Shown here piece after piece: positions 60,716 to 64,000 of a stretch of 64,000 nucleotides of DNA (positions within the stretch are counted from its first letter, which is position 1; each line of letters starts with the position of its first letter). The position numbers and the translations under genes were made by a program. The notes under the pieces are model-generated. The model was not told the DNA's origin. It did not search any database and saw only the letters and a program-made list of their open reading frames with translations. This stretch comes from Fragilariopsis cylindrus CCMP1102 (taxonomy: Eukaryota > Bacillariophyta > Bacillariophyceae > Bacillariales > Bacillariaceae), in the NCBI GenBank assembly GCA_900095095.1, contig FMBT01000492.1:1-64000 (forward strand). The letters run 5' to 3'.

Positions 60716-60770
60716 AAAAATTGGCGCGGGCTAACTTGGCGCGAGACTAAGTTAGTCCGCGCCAATTTTT
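60716..60770. promoter_or_regulatory. 22-bp inverted repeat built on GGCGCG, upstream of the PDZ-LRR gene
   Basis: AAAAATTGGCGCGGGCTAAC at 60716 is matched, with one mismatch in 22, by its reverse complement at 60749-60770. A further TGGCGCGAGACT lies in the loop. TTGGCGCG resembles the E2F/DP consensus (TTSSCGC). It sits 233 bp upstream of the start at 61003. It could be a strong hairpin or a paired regulatory site. Confidence 0.5.
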
Positions 60771-61002
60771 AGATTTTTATTTTTTTCAGCACATACACCA
60801 CACAAGCACATGAATCCTCCGCTTTGAGCAAATAATGATGTCAGCACAACTTACCTACCGTAACAACATTGCTGACTGCCTAACTAACGTTAACGTTACT
60901 GCTACTGCTACTTCTTCTTGTGGAATCAATACTGCCACTGTACGAACAAAGACCGTCAATTCACAAAGTTTGAAAGTGAATAGACAGATAGTGTAGCTCA
61001 AT

Positions 61003-63489
61003 ATGAAAAGAAAGCATCAACAGTCTTCTTCACAGCAGGAAGGACAGGGCGGTGATGATTCTTCGTGCTATGATACTTACTGTGATGATGATGATGATGA
61101 TAATTATGATATAGAATTATTCGATTTTAATGATATTGATCGATGTCATTACAATTGGGGTCCTTCTTCGGCTTCTACTTCAGCAGCTCATAATAATAAT
61201 GATTCCTGTCTAGTTGACGAAGACAATGACAGAACTACTGATAATTGTACGGAAAGTAATTCTTTATCAACGGAGAAAACGACAACAAAATCGGAGGATC
61301 CACAAGAAAAAGAACTTCCATCACAGCAAAAACAAAAGAAAGAAGACAATCCGATGATGGAGACGAAGATGATGAATAAGAAGAAGAAGAAGCTGTCAGA
61401 GTCAGGATCAGAGTCAAAGTCGAAAACGATTCCACCAAAATCATCGCACTCATTATCATCACTACCACTACCACTACGTCAAAAAATGAAAGAGATTGTA
61501 TTCCATACAGAACATTTAGGATTATTACTCGACAAGAAAAGAATTAATATTAATAATACTAAGAATAATGAGGAAGAAAAAGAAGAAGTGTTTGTTGTTT
61601 GTGGTGTTGCTAATAATCATAATCATACATTGAAAGGCGAAGGAATTTCGTTTGGTGATATCTTAATTTCTATTGGAAACGTTGATGTTAGGAATACGAA
61701 AAAATCTATATCTAATAAAGATATTGAAAGAATTATTTCATCGACGCCAAGACCAATAATAATAAAACTTTTAACTTCCTCCGCAGCAGCAGCAGCAGCA
61801 GCAACAAAAGTAAATGCGTCATTGTCGATACAAAGAAAAGAAGCTTCCTCCAGGATGATACTATCGCAACATTCACAGCAGCAGCAGCAGCAAAAGTCGA
61901 CGACGCAAAGTCAACAACAATCACCAAAACCGATTATTTTGAAATCGCTGCCGCTGCTACTACTAAATCCACAATTATTAAAATCACCACCAATATACGA
62001 ATCACCAAAACAACAACAGCATCCTCATCAGAAGACAGTATTAACTTCCTCCAGCACCACCATGACGAAGACAAAGACGACGACGCTACTACCATCACAA
62101 TCACAGCTGCAAGTGCAAGTGCAATTGCAACAGCCAAAAGTTCAAGTGCAACTGCAACCGATTGTAACGCCACCACAAAAGCAGCAGCAGCAGCAGCAGC
62201 AGCAGCAATTATTATTAACTTCCTCCAGCACTCCCACAATTACGAATAATGATAAAAGTAGTACTGCAAAACCAAAGCCGACCATCACCACCGATACCAT
62301 GACGGCAACAACGATGACGATGACGACGCTACTACCGTCACAATCACAGCTGCAATTGCAATTGCAACAGCCAAAAGTACAACTGCAAGTCCAACCAATC
62401 GTAAAGCCACCACAGAAGCAGCAGCAGCAATTATTATCTTCATCCAGCACCACCACAATTATGAATAATGAAGAAAGTAGTAGTGCAAAACCAAAGCTGA
62501 CCACCAATACCAGTACCATGACGGCAACGATGAAGATGAATATGATGACGCAACTACCATCACAATCACAGCTGCAAGTGCAATCGCAACAAGTACAACC
62601 CGAACTGATCGTAACGCAGCAGCAGCAGCAGCAATTAACCTCACCTAACATCAATGTCAACACGAGTACGAGTACTAGTACTAATACTACTTCTGCTGAA
62701 TTATTTCCACAAGAACATGATGATGATGATGATGATGATGGAGTTACTGATAATGATCTTTCAAATTCAAATTTGACTAGACTCAAATTGGATCATCGAT
62801 GTTCTCCTACTCTACTGAAGAATTTTCTACTACAGATGAAACCACTCAAACGTTTGAAGGAACTTGATGTAAATTGTTGTTGCAGATTATTCGAATCGCC
62901 ACCAGAATCATCGTCAATAATATCCAAGCCGTCGACGTCGACGTCAATATCATTATTCTTGGCATGGATGACATTAGAAGGAGGAAAATTACTGCCAACA
63001 TTAGAATCACTTGAATTTTTTGGACTGAAAAAGAATGAAACTATTTTACTCTTTCATTGTCTTCGTAATCAACAACAAAAGTCCTCCTTGCTTAGAAAGA
63101 ATTTGAAACGTATCTATTTATCAAATTGTCAAATTGATAATAATCTTATCACGATGTTCATACTTGAGATCCTACCATTGTATCCAAACTTAATCCTGAT
63201 AGATTTAGGTGATAATAATATTGGTAGCGTTAAGGGTATTGTTGATAATATATTATCATCATCCTTATCGAGCAGCAACGTTGTTTCAAAATCACAACTT
63301 TGTCGATTCAAAATATACAATAATCCTATTGTGAATAATATCAGATTTGGTTGTCCCACAGAAAAGGCAGCCATTATAAGTTTTCTACAAATATTCAATA
63401 CTGTACATGATCTTGGTGTTCTTCTTTACGATGAAAGTATATACGATTACCAAAGAAGAAATCATCCATCATCACTCCAAAATAAATAA
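61003..63489 (+). CDS. PDZ - polyQ repeat - leucine-rich-repeat protein
   Basis: Intact single exon, 828 codons, no break. The N-terminal 165 residues are acidic/basic low complexity. A PDZ-like domain lies at about 170-255: HLGLLLDKKRI (carboxylate loop), VFVVCGVA, EGISFGDILISIGNVDVRN, then PRPIIIKLL. Residues about 260-580 are Q/S/T-rich, with three copies of a unit of about 76-81 residues starting LPSQSQLQ (DNA 62089, 62332 and 62560). From about 585 there are leucine-rich repeats: LTRLKLDHRCSPTLLKNFLL, LKRLKELDVNCC, LESLEFFGLKKNE, LKRIYLSNCQID, LILIDLGDNNIGSV, LCRFKIYNNPI. It probably scaffolds protein complexes. PDZ-LRR order with a long polyQ spacer is unusual. Confidence 0.75.
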   Translation: MKRKHQQSSSQQEGQGGDDSSCYDTYCDDDDDDNYDIELFDFNDIDRCHYNWGPSSASTSAAHNNNDSCLVDEDNDRTTDNCTESNSLSTEKTTTKSEDPQEKELPSQQKQKKEDNPMMETKMMNKKKKKLSESGSESKSKTIPPKSSHSLSSLPLPLRQKMKEIVFHTEHLGLLLDKKRININNTKNNEEEKEEVFVVCGVANNHNHTLKGEGISFGDILISIGNVDVRNTKKSISNKDIERIISSTPRPIIIKLLTSSAAAAAAATKVNASLSIQRKEASSRMILSQHSQQQQQQKSTTQSQQQSPKPIILKSLPLLLLNPQLLKSPPIYESPKQQQHPHQKTVLTSSSTTMTKTKTTTLLPSQSQLQVQVQLQQPKVQVQLQPIVTPPQKQQQQQQQQQLLLTSSSTPTITNNDKSSTAKPKPTITTDTMTATTMTMTTLLPSQSQLQLQLQQPKVQLQVQPIVKPPQKQQQQLLSSSSTTTIMNNEESSSAKPKLTTNTSTMTATMKMNMMTQLPSQSQLQVQSQQVQPELIVTQQQQQQLTSPNINVNTSTSTSTNTTSAELFPQEHDDDDDDDGVTDNDLSNSNLTRLKLDHRCSPTLLKNFLLQMKPLKRLKELDVNCCCRLFESPPESSSIISKPSTSTSISLFLAWMTLEGGKLLPTLESLEFFGLKKNETILLFHCLRNQQQKSSLLRKNLKRIYLSNCQIDNNLITMFILEILPLYPNLILIDLGDNNIGSVKGIVDNILSSSLSSSNVVSKSQLCRFKIYNNPIVNNIRFGCPTEKAAIISFLQIFNTVHDLGVLLYDESIYDYQRRNHPSSLQNK
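62089..62640 (+). repeat. Three in-frame units of about 228-243 bp in the polyQ region
   Basis: Each unit encodes LPSQSQLQ, a Q/V/L stretch, QP-IV, a polyQ tract, then S/T-rich text including TMTAT. Period 243 then 228 bp; copies have diverged by substitution and Q-number change. Confidence 0.65.
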
Positions 63490-63797
63490 TAATAATGCAA
63501 TGTTACAACTTCCTTCTTGCGAGCGAACAATATAATTTACATACGTGTAGTTTCAGTAAAACAAGTATAGAACCAAGTTAATATAATGGTCCTTTATAAG
63601 CATCTGTTATTATGTAGAAAACTAAAAGAGCTACGGTGACAAGTAGTAGTCCTAGTTTGTAATAATATTATCTATTTATCTTTGAAGAGTGAGCTTTTTT
63701 TTTTTAAACTTTAGTTTTATAGAGTCACAGTTAATTAGCTGTGGTTAGGATATGTATGTTAGTTCCAATCCCACGATGATTGGTGAGTCACAGTCAA
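63490..63797. other. Spacer between convergent genes
   Basis: 308 bp, AT-rich, with a T10 run near 63697. GAGTCACAGT-AATTAG occurs twice (63722 and 63785) in the same orientation. Confidence 0.4.
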
Positions 63798-64000
63798 TTA
63801 GTTACTGGGACAAAAAATTGCGGCTTCTTCGGGAGTATCTTCTTGAATGTCGCCATCGCATTCTTCACTGCAGGAATCTTCCGTCAGGCACGCACCGGCT
63901 GCGAAAACCTTAGAAGCACACTTGCAGGAGTTTTTGCCGGTACAACTACCGGCTGCAGAGGAGAAAGTAGATTTGGTTCCCCAACATGAACCCTCACCAG
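63798..64000 (-). CDS. 3' end of a Cys-rich gene cut by the right edge
   Basis: The minus strand is open from the window edge to TAA at 63798-63800 (66 codons). The peptide is very Cys-rich (11 Cys) with regular short spacing: GSCWGTKSTFSSAAGSCTG, KNSCKCASKVFAAGACLTED, SCSEECDGD, ending AAIFCPSN. GC content is well above the adjacent spacer. It looks like an extracellular Cys-rich domain, but I cannot name the family. Upstream exons lie outside the window. Confidence 0.55.
   Translation of the reverse strand, partial: GEGSCWGTKSTFSSAAGSCTGKNSCKCASKVFAAGACLTEDSCSEECDGDIQEDTPEEAAIFCPSN

Overview
The window looks like nuclear DNA of a diatom. Several lines of evidence point there: short GT-AG introns, often with a TACTAAC-type branch site; N-termini that pair a signal peptide with the A-F plastid-import motif (VQA-FTSS, ADA-FNVS, VLA-FQPA); an HSF-type transcription factor; an Rubisco-LSMT-like SET protein; families I know mainly from stramenopiles; and AT-rich spacers full of GAT/CAA/GAC microsatellites. 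I cannot name the genus.

Layout, left to right. At 1-4794 lie the edge of a minus-strand gene, a two-exon coiled-coil gene and, divergent to it, a plastid-targeted thioredoxin / cyclic-nucleotide-binding / EF-hand fusion. Two tandem TGACGTCA palindromes lie in their shared promoter. At 6260-8799 is a polyQ-rich protein with a stramenopile zinc-ribbon-like domain. A gene-poor stretch of 4 kb follows. At 12817-16203 are two head-to-head paralogues carrying a dsRNA-binding-like domain. At 17127-22935 a piggyBac transposon (TTAA duplication, 15-bp inverted ends) sits inside an older element with CACTA-type ends. A 222-bp Stowaway-like MITE follows at 23832. At 24474-29773 (plus) is a very long SEC14-domain gene, converging on a plastid-type NAD(P)-binding protein (29913-31746, minus).

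From 32228 to 43385 come a GILT-like thiol reductase, a SET-domain methyltransferase, a cell-surface protein fusing a periplasmic-binding (TroA/FepB-like) domain to a fasciclin domain (four exons), and, divergent to it, a Cys-rich single-pass membrane protein. A decayed retroelement occupies about 43560-46240. Then come an AlkB-like oxygenase (47106), a region built of duplicated blocks and about 120-bp minisatellites (48061-49806), the HSF gene (50340), a mitochondrial-type small protein (53703), a plastid-targeted 2OG-Fe(II) dioxygenase (55004), an acidic protein (57828), a conserved stramenopile-type protein (59277), a PDZ-polyQ-LRR protein (61003) and the 3' end of a Cys-rich minus-strand gene at the right edge.

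Many host genes are interrupted by single-base frame breaks. Every one I traced in a host gene has the same sign (one base missing), which reads most simply as consensus deletion errors in the assembly, not gene death. Gene coordinates below therefore span the whole locus, including introns and apparent breaks. There is no operon logic here. The recurring arrangement is divergent pairs sharing a promoter: 716-1343/2197, 12817/14725 and 37929/41477.
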